From assembly GCF_016735615.1 (NCBI RefSeq), contig NZ_JAERSF010000003.1:62001-126000 (forward strand): a stretch of 64,000 nucleotides of DNA, read 5' to 3'. This stretch comes from Flavobacterium tagetis (GTDB lineage Bacteria > Bacteroidota > Bacteroidia > Flavobacteriales > Flavobacteriaceae). Each line of letters starts with the position of its first letter. The stretch's first letter is position 1. The translations under genes were made by a program, and so were the position numbers. Shown piece by piece: positions 1-9,038 of this stretch. The notes below the pieces were generated by a model. The model was given only the letters and a program-made list of their open reading frames with translations. It searched no databases and had not been told where the DNA came from.

Positions 1-22
1 GCTGAATAAAGCTTTTAAAAGG

Positions 23-176
23 AATTTCAACCGGACTATCCATAATTTATAAACTGACACTTTTGTTGGTACGGCAAGATACTGCTTTTCTTAAAATTTT
101 CAGGAAAAAAGAAAAGTGATCTTTACATAAGTGTTAGAACGATGACCAAATCAAACTATTAAGTCCGGCTGAAATT
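23..176. mobile_element. MITE-like element with 15-bp terminal inverted repeats
   Basis: The left end reads AATTTCAACCGGACT (23-37). The right end (162-176) is its reverse complement with one mismatch. The 154-bp interior has no ORF, so this looks like a non-autonomous element or a deleted insertion sequence. No clear target-site duplication is visible. The left about 65 bp is closely repeated at 26178-26244, which supports a mobile origin. Confidence 0.5.
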
Positions 177-186
177 ATTTAATTCA

Positions 187-344
187 TTCCGTAGGTAGAA
201 TCAATTTGTAATTGCAGTTTATCGTTCCGTAGGAACGTTTGATTCATATAATAGAGCGCTGTTATATAAAATCAGGTGTTCCTCTGGAACACAATGCAAA
301 ATGACATATTCTTTTTCTACCGACCAGATATTCCTGCGGAATAT
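187..344. repeat. Array of small TTCC-NNN-GGAA hairpins
   Basis: Three clear hairpins lie at 223-237 (CGTTCC GTA GGAACG), 276-292 (GTGTTCC TCT GGAACAC) and 328-344 (ATATTCC TGC GGAATAT), with a weaker one at 187-201. Outer stem bases differ between copies but always pair, while the core TTCC/GGAA and 3-nt loop are kept. The last copy abuts the stop codon of the acyltransferase gene at 349. It resembles REP-like intergenic elements; function is unknown. Confidence 0.6.
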
Positions 345-348
345 TAAA

Positions 349-1620
349 CTAAACTTTAAAAATCAGTTTCTTTTTGTAGAAAATCCATAAAATAAACGAC
401 CAGAAAACAGCATAAGATAAAGCATAAGCGAGTGATGCGTTTAATGGGTTTTCAAAACAAGGAACAATTCCATGATTATAAATATACGCTTGAAGCCCGA
501 TTTCTTCGCCAGCTTTTTCAGGATCGGCTACTTTTATGCCGCTTAAAACTCTCGGAATTATTCCAGAAAAGAAAAATACAATCATCGGATTTACACCCCA
601 GATCAGGAATAATTTGGTCCATTTTTTATACCCTTTAATATCGATTACAAAATATAAAAGTGTTAAACAGAGTGTTGCAATTCCGGCTGTATATAAAACA
701 TAAGAACTTGTCCAAAGCGATTTGTTAATAGGGAAGAAGATATTCCAAATTAAACCTCCAATTACTAAAGCAGTTCCTGCAATGGCGGTCTTTTTTACGA
801 TTTCCATTTTATCAACAGATAAGTTTAATAGCTGACCAATGTACATTCCTAGAATTCCAGTTCCAATGGCTGGCAAAGTGCTTAAGATTCCTTCTGGATC
901 CCAAGTTTTAGAAGATGCCCATAAATGTCCGTTCAAAAGCGTATCATCGATCCAAGCGGCAAGATTGGTTCCTTTGTCGAAATTGGCAGGACCAAATCCA
1001 GGAACGGGAACAAAAGCCATTACAAGCCAATATCCAATTAAAAGTGTGGCTAAAACTAAAAGCTGTGTTTTCAAATTAGTTTTTAAATACAAAATAGAAG
1101 TAAAGAAATATACAATCGCAATTCGCTGTAAAACGCCTGGAATTCTGGTGTCTTCAAAATGTTCAAGTCCGCTAAATGATAATGAAATAAGAATTAGAAA
1201 TACGCCAACGGCAAGAATGGTTTTTACTTTCATCGAAAAGTTTCCTAAAAGGGCATAAGCAACCGCAAAAGCAATTACTAATCGTAATCCTAATAACGGA
1301 ATTCCTTCTAAACCAAATAAATGGATTCTGCTGAAAACACTTAAAAATAATCCTAAGCAGAAAATTCGAAGCGAACGAACTAAAATTTTATTGAAAACAC
1401 TTCCGTCAAAATGTTTAACAGGCATTGCAAACGGAATTGCAGTTCCCATTATGAAAACAAAAAACGGGAAAACTAGGTCAGTAGGCGTACAACCATGCCA
1501 TTCGGCGTGTTCTAGGGGCGGATAAATAGATGACCAGCTTCCCGGATTATTGACAATCGTCATTAAGAGAATGGTAAATCCTCTAAAGACATCGAGTGAA
1601 GTTAAACGTTCTTTTGTCAT
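349..1620 (-). CDS. NagX-like / DUF5009 transmembrane acyltransferase
   Basis: A 423-residue multi-pass inner-membrane protein of the heparan-alpha-glucosaminide N-acetyltransferase-like group (DUF5009, NagX-like). The N-terminal stretch RLTSLDVFRGFTI is the family signature. It is followed by a conserved loop with H39, W41 and H42, then FPFFVFIMG and about ten further hydrophobic segments. Relatives are thought to move acyl groups onto sugars at the membrane and often sit beside N-acetylglucosamine catabolic genes. Here it is the last gene of a leftward run with a NagZ-type glucosaminidase, a sugar-type symporter and MurQ, so a role in handling amino sugars from cell wall is likely but inferred. 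Length is normal for the family and the start is the only good ATG. Confidence 0.8.
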   Translation of the reverse strand: MTKERLTSLDVFRGFTILLMTIVNNPGSWSSIYPPLEHAEWHGCTPTDLVFPFFVFIMGTAIPFAMPVKHFDGSVFNKILVRSLRIFCLGLFLSVFSRIHLFGLEGIPLLGLRLVIAFAVAYALLGNFSMKVKTILAVGVFLILISLSFSGLEHFEDTRIPGVLQRIAIVYFFTSILYLKTNLKTQLLVLATLLIGYWLVMAFVPVPGFGPANFDKGTNLAAWIDDTLLNGHLWASSKTWDPEGILSTLPAIGTGILGMYIGQLLNLSVDKMEIVKKTAIAGTALVIGGLIWNIFFPINKSLWTSSYVLYTAGIATLCLTLLYFVIDIKGYKKWTKLFLIWGVNPMIVFFFSGIIPRVLSGIKVADPEKAGEEIGLQAYIYNHGIVPCFENPLNASLAYALSYAVFWSFILWIFYKKKLIFKV

Positions 1621-1677
1621 TGGGTTTGATAGTTTAGATTTTTTTTAAAGATGCAAGAAGCAAGATTATAGATTTTT

Positions 1678-1715
1678 GTTTTTTTGGAATTTGGAATTTA
1701 AATTTTGGAATTTTT
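1678..1715. repeat. Short TTGGAAT heptamer repeat
   Basis: The gap between the acyltransferase and the GH3 gene carries several copies of a TTGGAAT-like unit at 7-bp spacing. It is the same sequence family as the larger repeats near 43450 and 63460-63667. Confidence 0.6.
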
Positions 1716-4710
1716 ATTTCATAATTGCATCTTGAATGATCTGTTGAATTTCTTCTCTGATTTTTCCTTTGGCTAATTTATTTTCGTCATTTACTACTTC
1801 TGGATAGGTTCTGTTAGATAAGAATACATAAACGATTTCTGTTTCTGGATCTGCCCACGCCATGTTGCCTGTAAAACCTGTGTGACCAAAACTTGCTTCA
1901 GAAACACAGTCGCAGGTTGGTCCGCCTTTGTGCACTCTTTTATCAAATCCTAAACCTCTTAGAACGCCTTGATTTTTATAATAGCAAGTATTAAAAGCAT
2001 CAAAAGTCTGTGGAGAAAAATATTCAATGCCGCCGTAATTACCTTTTTGTAAAAACAGTTGCATCATTTTGGCAACATCCATCGCGTTAGAAAAAATTCC
2101 TGCGTGACCTGCAACTCCACCTTCCATTGCCGCGGCCATGTCGTGTACATAACCTTGAATTACCTGATGTCTGAAATAATTGTCAATTTCAGTTGGAGCA
2201 ATATTGCTTTTATCAAATTTGTCTAAAGGATTGTAAAGCGTATTAGTCATTCCTAATGTGGTGAAGAAATTTTCTTTGCTCAGATCTTCTAATTTTTTAT
2301 GTGTTTTTCTTTCTAAATATTCTTTTAAAATGATAAAAGTAAAATCACTGTATTTGTATTCTTTTTTTAGCGCTACAGGACTTTCAGCAATGATTTTCAT
2401 AATCGTATCATGATAATCATTTCGAATATAAAGATTGTCGGCAACTTTTGTTGTAAAACCATTTTCGGCTGCTTTTCGATAATATTTTTCAGAAGGTTGG
2501 TTGTTGCTGTCTAATGTCGCTTTGTAAAACGGAATCCAAGCTTGAAGCCCTGCATAATGATTTAGGAGATCTTTGAAAGTTATATTTTCTTTGTTGGTTT
2601 TGGCAAAAAAAGGTAACATATCTTTCAGTTTGGTATCTAGCTCTACTTTATTTTTATCATATAATTGCATCACATTTGGCAATGTCGAAATCATTTTTGA
2701 AATCGAAGCCACATCGTATAAATCCGAATCGGTTACTTTTTTTCCGTTATCGTAAGTCTGAGCTCCGTACGATTTCTGAAAAATAACATTTCCTTTTCTA
2801 GCCACCAAAACCTGCATTCCTGGAGCCATTTTTCCGTCAATTGCTTTTTGCGCTACAGCATCAATTTTAGATAAAATGGCAGGATTCATTCCAGCATTTT
2901 CTGGAGCTGTAAATGCTAGGCGATTTAGTTTCTCTGTAGTTAAACCGTCATTTACATGGAAAGCATCATTGATAGAAACAGGCAATTTTCCTTTAGCTTC
3001 AATAGCACCAAAAAGCAATTCTGCCGAAACAACTTGACTGATATCAGAGTTTTGATATGACACTACCAATCCTTCAATATCATCAAAATTGTTGATTGAT
3101 AATAGCGAATATGGTTTTGCAAAAATGTCTAAAATCACTTTGTTGTGTTTGGCAATTTCTTTCAACCAAAGCATTTCTTGTAATGTGAATTCTTGTTTTT
3201 CCCAAGCTTTATTTACTTTATGATAGCTGATAATAACCTTGTCGAACTTTTTCAATTCTTTATTCAGACTGTCAAGATTGGTATCTTTAACTTCTGTGAT
3301 TTCGGTATATTTTTTCAGCGTAGAAATAAAAGAGCTGTTGATATCTTCACCCAGTTTTATGTAGGCAATTTTTTCACTTAAATCTTTTATTGGAAGAATT
3401 TCTTTTTCGTTTTTTAAAACTGTAATCGCATTTTCATACAATTTATAATGTAAAGCATCATTTTGCGACGGATTCAAATCATTATATAAATTATTTAAAT
3501 CAATCGGTTTGTATTTATTTAATCCTGCTTTGTATTTAAAATGAAGAATTTTTTTAACAGAATGTGCCAATCTTTCTTCAGTAATTACTTGCGTATTGTA
3601 AGCCTCTTCCAATTTTTGGAAAGCCACTGGTACATTTTCAGGACAAAGTAAAATATCATTTCCAGCTAAAAGAACCGCAATTTCCAAATCTCCAGGTCCT
3701 TTAAAATTGGCAGCGCCTTTCATCGCCAAACCGTCTGTAAAAATCAATCCGTTGAAACCTAATTCTTTTTGAAGCAGATTGGTCACCACATTATAAGAAG
3801 CAGAAGAAGGGCAGTTTGGCTGTGTTTCTAAACTCGGAATATTAAGGTGTGCCACCATTACAGAAGCCAGACCTTCGTCGAATAATTTTTTGTACGGATA
3901 CAATTCGACTAACTCTAGACGTTCTTTAGAAAAATTAACGGTAGGCAAGGCGTGATGTGAATCGGTTGAGGTATCTCCATGTCCAGGAAAGTGTTTTCCG
4001 GTACAGAAAACGCCATTTCCTTGTATTCCTTTCATTAAAGCAAGAGCTTTTTCGGTTACATTGACTTTATCTTCACCAAAAGAGCGGTTTCCAATAATTG
4101 GGTTTTTCGGATTGGTATTAATATCTAAAACAGGTGCAAAGTTAAAATGAACGCCGATTCGTTTATTTTCGGCTGCCATATTTCTTCCCACATTTTCAAT
4201 TAAACTTAAATCCTGAATTGCGCCCAAAGTCATATTCCAAGGATAACGGTATGTAGAGTCCAATCGCATGGCTAATCCCCATTCGGCATCGATTCCGATC
4301 ATCAAAGGCACTTTTGCTTTCGATTGATATAAGTTGGTCAATTTCGCCTGACGAACTGGCCCGCCTTGAAAGAAAATAACGTTTCCTATTTTGTAATCTT
4401 CAATCATTTTACTGATTTGGTTCACGTGTACAGAATCTTTGTTGGAATAGGCAGAAACCATAAACAATTGCCCGATTTTTTCTTGTACAGTCATTTTATT
4501 GTAAATGCTGTCAACCCAAGCCGTTTCTTTATCAGAATCTTTAAAGAAGGTTTTTTTATCTGAAGTATTTTTGGGTACGTAAACAACAGTGTCTGTTAAA
4601 GGAATATCCTTTTTATCATTTGTTGCTCCATTATTTTTTTTGGATGCGCAATTGGTAATTAAAAATATAAAAGCGGCGTATAAACTGATTTTTATGAATG
4701 AATTTTTCAT
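1714..4710 (-). CDS. NagZ-type GH3 glucosaminidase fused to AmiE-like serine hydrolase, lipoprotein
   Basis: This 998-residue lipoprotein joins two enzymes. The N-terminal half is GH3 of the NagZ type (beta-N-acetylglucosaminidase): KHFPGHGD at 239-246 followed by TSTDSH carries the His/Asp general acid/base pair, and FTDGLAM holds the likely nucleophile D326. Residues about 600-998 form a class C beta-lactamase-like domain with SISK (S669-K672), YSD (787-789) and HTG (943-945). In Bacillus subtilis separate NagZ and AmiE (a muramyl-L-alanine amidase of this beta-lactamase family) are encoded together, so the fusion probably removes both GlcNAc and stem peptide from muropeptides. I start at 4710 rather than the upstream ATG at 4770, because 4710 gives a clean signal peptide with lipobox ITNC (Cys21). 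The symporter gene ends 75 bp upstream. Confidence 0.88.
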   Translation of the reverse strand: MKNSFIKISLYAAFIFLITNCASKKNNGATNDKKDIPLTDTVVYVPKNTSDKKTFFKDSDKETAWVDSIYNKMTVQEKIGQLFMVSAYSNKDSVHVNQISKMIEDYKIGNVIFFQGGPVRQAKLTNLYQSKAKVPLMIGIDAEWGLAMRLDSTYRYPWNMTLGAIQDLSLIENVGRNMAAENKRIGVHFNFAPVLDINTNPKNPIIGNRSFGEDKVNVTEKALALMKGIQGNGVFCTGKHFPGHGDTSTDSHHALPTVNFSKERLELVELYPYKKLFDEGLASVMVAHLNIPSLETQPNCPSSASYNVVTNLLQKELGFNGLIFTDGLAMKGAANFKGPGDLEIAVLLAGNDILLCPENVPVAFQKLEEAYNTQVITEERLAHSVKKILHFKYKAGLNKYKPIDLNNLYNDLNPSQNDALHYKLYENAITVLKNEKEILPIKDLSEKIAYIKLGEDINSSFISTLKKYTEITEVKDTNLDSLNKELKKFDKVIISYHKVNKAWEKQEFTLQEMLWLKEIAKHNKVILDIFAKPYSLLSINNFDDIEGLVVSYQNSDISQVVSAELLFGAIEAKGKLPVSINDAFHVNDGLTTEKLNRLAFTAPENAGMNPAILSKIDAVAQKAIDGKMAPGMQVLVARKGNVIFQKSYGAQTYDNGKKVTDSDLYDVASISKMISTLPNVMQLYDKNKVELDTKLKDMLPFFAKTNKENITFKDLLNHYAGLQAWIPFYKATLDSNNQPSEKYYRKAAENGFTTKVADNLYIRNDYHDTIMKIIAESPVALKKEYKYSDFTFIILKEYLERKTHKKLEDLSKENFFTTLGMTNTLYNPLDKFDKSNIAPTEIDNYFRHQVIQGYVHDMAAAMEGGVAGHAGIFSNAMDVAKMMQLFLQKGNYGGIEYFSPQTFDAFNTCYYKNQGVLRGLGFDKRVHKGGPTCDCVSEASFGHTGFTGNMAWADPETEIVYVFLSNRTYPEVVNDENKLAKGKIREEIQQIIQDAIMK

Positions 4711-4785
4711 ATAATTTTTTTTTAAAATCAATTTGAGTTTAATACACTTAGACTCAAATTGATTCATCAATATTGATATGCTGAA

Positions 4786-6294
4786 TTAGAAACTTATTTC
4801 TTTCTCACTTCGCGTACTAGTAACAAATAAACCTAAATAAGTAATTAATCCGTTTAGTATAATTAATTCATTATCAAAAACATATCCTGCAAATAAAACT
4901 TTAGAATATTCATTGATAAAATAGGTAAATAATGGAGAAAGCAAACAGATAAACGGAACCAGTTTGTCGTTTACGTGTCTTGATTTTTGGAACAAACCAA
5001 AAGCATATAATCCTAATAATGGACCATAAGTGTACGAAGCAACCTTAAAGATCATTCCTACGACCGAACTGTCATTGATTGAGTTGAAAATTAGGATGAT
5101 AAAAAAGATTAAAATAGAAAAACTAATATGTACTAGATGTCTAATTTTTACGGTGTTTTTCTTATGGCTGTTTTCTGCTTTGTCCATGCCTAAAAAGTCA
5201 ACACAGAAAGAAGTTGTTAAGGCTGTAAGGGCAGAATCTGTGGTTGCAAAAGTGGCAGCAATAATCCCTAATAAAAATACGATTGCAGGAATTAGCGCTA
5301 AATGATTTAATGCAATTTCAGGGAAAAGTAAATCGGTTCTAGGTTTTCCGGTAATTAAATCGGTTGGAACAGCGATTCCGTTTTTGTTGGCATAGATGTA
5401 TAATAGTGCTCCAACGCTCAAAAAGAAAATATTGATTACAACAAAGATTCCTGTAAAAGTGAACATGTTTTTTTGTGCTTCGCCAATGTTTTTACAGCTT
5501 AAGTTTTTTTGCATTAAATCCTGATCTAAACCTGTCATGGCAATGGTTACGAACATTCCACCCAGAATTTGTTTTATGAAATGGAACTTGCTTCCCATAA
5601 AATCATCAAAGAAAAAAATCTTAGAATAATTACTGTTTTTTACTTCTTCAAAAGCGCTGATGGCACTTAAATCCATTCTGTCGCAAATGAAATAAATAGT
5701 AAGAAAAACAGAAGTAACCAAAAAGAATGTCTGTAAAGTATCGGTAATAATAATCGTTTTTAATCCGCCTCTGTAAGTATAAGAGAAGATTAAAAGCAGC
5801 GAAATTAAAACAGTAAACGCAAAAGGAACATGATAAAAATCGAAGACAAAACGCTGTAAAACGATTACCACCAAATATAGTCTGAATGCTGAGCTGATAG
5901 TTCGGCTGATTAAGAAAATTGAAGCTGCTGTTTTATAGCTAAAAAAGCCCATTCTTTGCTCAATATATCCATAAATCGAAGTCAGATTCATTCTATAATA
6001 TAAAGGCAGCAATAATTTGGTAATGACAATAAATCCAAGCGCATTTCCTAAAACAAACTGAAAATATTTAAATTGTTCACCGCTTGGCGCTCCAACTTCA
6101 CCAGGAACAGAAATAAATGTTACTCCAGAAAGAGCCGTTCCGATCATTCCGAAAGCAACTAAATACCATTTTGAATTTTTATTGGCAGTAAAAAAGGCTT
6201 CATTTCCGCTGTCTTTTCTGCTGACTCTGTGCGATATATAAAATAATGTTCCGAAATAAATGATAATTAGTAGAAGGATGGTACTTGGTGTCAT
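4786..6294 (-). CDS. Sodium:solute symporter (SSS family), MurT-like by context
   Basis: A 502-residue inner-membrane carrier of the sodium:solute symporter family, with about 13 hydrophobic segments starting at residue 4. The conserved region GMIGTALSGVTFISVPG (about 50-66) and the segment around residue 175 (FSYTYRGGLKTIIITD) are typical. The gene lies between murQ and the NagZ-AmiE fusion. In Tannerella forsythia an SSS carrier named MurT is encoded next to MurQ and imports MurNAc, so MurNAc or a related amino sugar is the most likely substrate. The substrate cannot be read from sequence alone. The murQ gene ends 168 bp upstream. Confidence 0.85.
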   Translation of the reverse strand: MTPSTILLLIIIYFGTLFYISHRVSRKDSGNEAFFTANKNSKWYLVAFGMIGTALSGVTFISVPGEVGAPSGEQFKYFQFVLGNALGFIVITKLLLPLYYRMNLTSIYGYIEQRMGFFSYKTAASIFLISRTISSAFRLYLVVIVLQRFVFDFYHVPFAFTVLISLLLIFSYTYRGGLKTIIITDTLQTFFLVTSVFLTIYFICDRMDLSAISAFEEVKNSNYSKIFFFDDFMGSKFHFIKQILGGMFVTIAMTGLDQDLMQKNLSCKNIGEAQKNMFTFTGIFVVINIFFLSVGALLYIYANKNGIAVPTDLITGKPRTDLLFPEIALNHLALIPAIVFLLGIIAATFATTDSALTALTTSFCVDFLGMDKAENSHKKNTVKIRHLVHISFSILIFFIILIFNSINDSSVVGMIFKVASYTYGPLLGLYAFGLFQKSRHVNDKLVPFICLLSPLFTYFINEYSKVLFAGYVFDNELIILNGLITYLGLFVTSTRSEKEISF

Positions 6295-6353
6295 TTTATG
6301 GTTTTGGTGATTTTTGGTTTTTTAAAATAATTCAGATCAGAAATTTTTTAAGT

Positions 6354-6381
6354 GACCTAACAGATTTTAGTCTGTCAGGTC
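6354..6381. repeat. GACCTAACAGA hairpin, intergenic
   Basis: The arms GACCTAACAGA and TCTGTCAGGTC pair with one mismatch around a short AT loop. It sits between murQ and the symporter gene and is a variant of the element that ends the esterase gene at 19274. No strong T-run follows on the minus strand, so a terminator role is uncertain. Confidence 0.55.
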
Positions 6382-6462
6382 GGTGTTAAAAACTCCAAAA
6401 AATGAATTTATTCAGCTTTTGAATTTGTATAAATCTATAAAAAGATTTTGATAGTGTGTTTT

Positions 6463-7290
6463 TTAGTTTTCCTGATTTTTGGTGTGCGCTAATAAAACAG
6501 CTCGCACACTTTTATGTTTTTGCAATAATTCATCGGCTGCCTCATATTCTAAATCAAGTTCTTCCATTATCATTTTGATAGCGCGTTTTACCAGTTTTTC
6601 GTTAGAAAGTTGCATGTCAACCATTTTGTTTCCTTTTACTTTTCCTAATTTGATCATTACCGAAGTAGAAATCATATTTAAAGTAAGTTTTTGAGCTGTC
6701 CCTGCTTTCATTCTCGTACTTCCCGTTAAGAATTCAGGACCTACGATCAATTCAATCGGGTAATCAGCTTCCTGAGCGATAAGTCCGTTACTGATGCAAG
6801 AAATACTTCCTGTCTTAATATTGTGTTCTTTTGCTTTTTTCAAAGCACCTAAAACGTAAGGTGTGTTTCCAGAAGCTGCAATTCCGATAATCATATCTAA
6901 GCTTGAAATTTCATACTTTGCTAAATCTTTCCATGCTTGTTCTGTATCGTCTTCTGCATTTTCTACTGCCTTTCTAATAGCAGTGTCTCCACCGGCAATA
7001 ATTCCGATAATCATATCATGAGGAACACCAAAAGTAGGAGGACATTCAGATGCATCTAAAATTCCAATTCTTCCAGAAGTTCCAGCTCCGATATAAAATA
7101 ATCTTCCGCCCAATTGCATTTTTTTTACAATGGCTTTAACCAGTTTTTCTATTTTAGGAATTTGCTCTTCTATAATATGCGGAACCTTTTTGTCTTCTGT
7201 ATTAATGTTTGTAAGAAGTTCTTTCACGCTCATTTGATCCAAGTCTTTGTACAAAGATTCTTGTTCAGTTTCAGGATTTTTATTTTTCAT
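6463..7290 (-). CDS. murQ: N-acetylmuramic acid 6-phosphate etherase
   Basis: MurQ cleaves the lactyl ether of MurNAc-6-phosphate in the cytoplasm, giving GlcNAc-6-phosphate and D-lactate. The 275-residue protein has the SIS-fold motif GAGTSGRIGILDASECPPTF (about 68-87) with the catalytic glutamate E82, a second conserved glutamate in ENAEDDTE (E113), and GSTRMKAGTA further on. It is slightly shorter than many MurQ proteins (about 300 residues) but the core is complete. It lies between namZ and the MurT-like symporter. No MurNAc kinase (MurK or AnmK) is in the window, so the phosphate must come from elsewhere. Confidence 0.95.
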   Translation of the reverse strand: MKNKNPETEQESLYKDLDQMSVKELLTNINTEDKKVPHIIEEQIPKIEKLVKAIVKKMQLGGRLFYIGAGTSGRIGILDASECPPTFGVPHDMIIGIIAGGDTAIRKAVENAEDDTEQAWKDLAKYEISSLDMIIGIAASGNTPYVLGALKKAKEHNIKTGSISCISNGLIAQEADYPIELIVGPEFLTGSTRMKAGTAQKLTLNMISTSVMIKLGKVKGNKMVDMQLSNEKLVKRAIKMIMEELDLEYEAADELLQKHKSVRAVLLAHTKNQEN

Positions 7291-7386
7291 TTTTCTTTTT
7301 TTTGATTGTTGAAACTACAATTCTTCAAATGTCAGTTTCTCTTTTTACATTAATATTTTGATATTTTAATCTAGAATGGAATTTAA

Positions 7387-7558
7387 TTTTAAAACATAGA
7401 AACACAGGTTTTGATTTTTGTTTAAAAAGGTAACCAATCTTTAAAAAACAAACCAAAGAGAAATACATTTCTGCATAGCAATATATATGTGTGTGTTTAT
7501 GCTAATGAAACGCTTTTTTGTAAGTCTATCAAAGTCTATGTTTCTATTGTTTAAAAAA
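7387..7558. repeat. Inverted pair of ATAGAAACA-type repeats
   Basis: A TTTTAAAACATAGAAACA-like copy near 7387-7404 and its inverted relative at about 7534-7558 (CTATGTTTCTATTGTTT) bracket the 291-bp gap between murQ and namZ. The rest of the gap is AT-rich; no clear promoter or small gene was seen in it. Confidence 0.45.
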
Positions 7559-7581
7559 TTAAGTCTAAGGGAACTGAAATA

Positions 7582-8784
7582 TTATTTATAAATCAGATAT
7601 TTTGTTCGCATTTTTTTGAAGGCTTCAAGATCTTTCTGCCAAGTTTTTCTTATCTCTTTTTCAGAAACACCGCTTTCAATTTGCTGCTGTAATTTTTTTG
7701 TTCCTGCCAGTTTGGTAAAAAATCCGTTAAAGAATTTTGTTTTGTCGCTGGTATTCTGGTACGCTTTAATAATCCATTTCAGTTCTAATTGTTTCAATTT
7801 TGGATATGTCGTTAAATCTTCGCCAAAACATTCTTTTCCATTGTATAAAGGATCTTTTGCGCCAAAATTTGGCTTCGGAGTAAAACTGAAATTGGTTTTA
7901 GTCAAATATGGAGAACCGTAGATTTGAAATTGTTTTTCAGTTCCGCGCCCCATACTCACATTTGTTCCTTCAAAAAGACATAAACTTGCGTATAAATTTA
8001 TAGATTGATCATTTGGTAAATTTGGAGACGGTTTTACCAATAAACTGTATGGCATTGTTCTGCTGTAGTCTACGCAAGGAATAACGGTTAGTTTACATTG
8101 AGCGCCATCTTTTAGCCATTTTTCTCCATTTACCATTTGCGCATATTCACCAATTGTCATTCCATGAAGAAGCGGAATAGGGTGCATACCGACAAAACTG
8201 GTAAATTCTTTTTCTAAAAGCGGTCCGTCTACGATAGAACCATTTGGATTTGGACGATCAAAAACAATAAGCGGAATGTTATTTTCTGCGCAAGCTTCCA
8301 TTACATAATGCAAAGAAGAAATGTAGGTATAGAATCGTGCGCCTACATCTTGCAAGTCAAAAATCATGACATCAATTCCAGATAACTGAGTTGGTTTTGG
8401 TTTTTTGTTGTCGCCATAAAGCGAAATAATCGGCAATCCTGTTTTCGGATCTTTTCCGTCAACGATATGTTCGCCGGCATCGGCTGTTCCTCTAAATCCG
8501 TGCTCGGGAGCAAAGATAGTCTGAACATTAATTTTTTTCTCCAATAGAAAATCAACTACATGGGTTTTATTAGATAGAATTCCGGTTTGGTTGGTTACAA
8601 TTCCGATTTTTTTATCTTTTAATAAAGGAAGGTATTTTTCGTAATTGTCAGCTCCCGTTTTTATAACAGCGTTATTGATTTCTGCTGAAATAACGGTTTT
8701 ATTTGGCTGAATGGTTGCCGAATATGACGTAGCACAAAACAGAAATGCTGTAACAAAAGCACTTTTTGCTATAAATTTTATCAT
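7582..8784 (-). CDS. namZ: DUF1343 (NamZ-type) exo-beta-N-acetylmuramidase
   Basis: About 400 residues with a signal peptide, so probably periplasmic. The family (DUF1343, YbbC, GH171) was shown in Bacillus subtilis to be NamZ, which removes MurNAc from the non-reducing end of peptidoglycan fragments. Visible motifs are GIVTNQTGI, APEHGFRGTADAGE, IFDLQDVGARFYTYISS and DRPNPN. I start at the ATG at 8784; the upstream ATG at 8811 would add nine residues before the signal peptide. A close paralog, about 70% identical by eye, is at 24995-26134. Its neighbour MurQ would handle the released MurNAc after phosphorylation. Confidence 0.9.
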   Translation of the reverse strand: MIKFIAKSAFVTAFLFCATSYSATIQPNKTVISAEINNAVIKTGADNYEKYLPLLKDKKIGIVTNQTGILSNKTHVVDFLLEKKINVQTIFAPEHGFRGTADAGEHIVDGKDPKTGLPIISLYGDNKKPKPTQLSGIDVMIFDLQDVGARFYTYISSLHYVMEACAENNIPLIVFDRPNPNGSIVDGPLLEKEFTSFVGMHPIPLLHGMTIGEYAQMVNGEKWLKDGAQCKLTVIPCVDYSRTMPYSLLVKPSPNLPNDQSINLYASLCLFEGTNVSMGRGTEKQFQIYGSPYLTKTNFSFTPKPNFGAKDPLYNGKECFGEDLTTYPKLKQLELKWIIKAYQNTSDKTKFFNGFFTKLAGTKKLQQQIESGVSEKEIRKTWQKDLEAFKKMRTKYLIYK

Positions 8785-8972
8785 TTTAATACAGTTATTA
8801 GTTAGAGACAAAATGGACTAATAAAATTAAGATTTTATCGGAGTATATGAATGTTTTAGGCAGATTTGGGGAATCTAAAAACTAACAAGATATAACCTGC
8901 ATGAATCAGGATTAACTTTTCTATTTGACCTTTTTATTGGTCACAATGTGTCTAAAAAGAGTATTTTAAAAT

Positions 8973-9005
8973 ACTGCCTCCGAAAAGTCTCACGTCGGAG
9001 GCAGT
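8973..9005 (-). terminator. Strong hairpin after susD
   Basis: A perfect 11-bp stem (ACTGCCTCCGA with TCGGAGGCAGT) lies about 35 bp past the susD stop and is followed on the minus strand by an AT-rich tract. It probably ends the susC-susD transcript, or limits flow from susD into namZ. Confidence 0.75.
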
Positions 9006-9038
9006 TGTATTAGATGTGATTTTTCAGTTGTTACCGAA

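Noticed and set aside
187..344. Possible CRISPR array
   Set aside because: The repeated units are short palindromes with differing stems, and spacers are not of constant length. No cas gene is present.
839..1258. 139-residue plus-strand ORF
   Set aside because: It is a shadow of the acyltransferase gene on the other strand; composition is low in typical protein character.
4711..4770. Longer N-terminus for the NagZ-AmiE fusion
   Set aside because: It would place about 20 residues rich in Lys before the signal peptide, which would hinder export; the ATG at 4710 fits better.
7616..7921. 101-residue plus-strand ORF
   Set aside because: It overlaps the namZ coding sequence on the opposite strand and has no start context or homology of its own.
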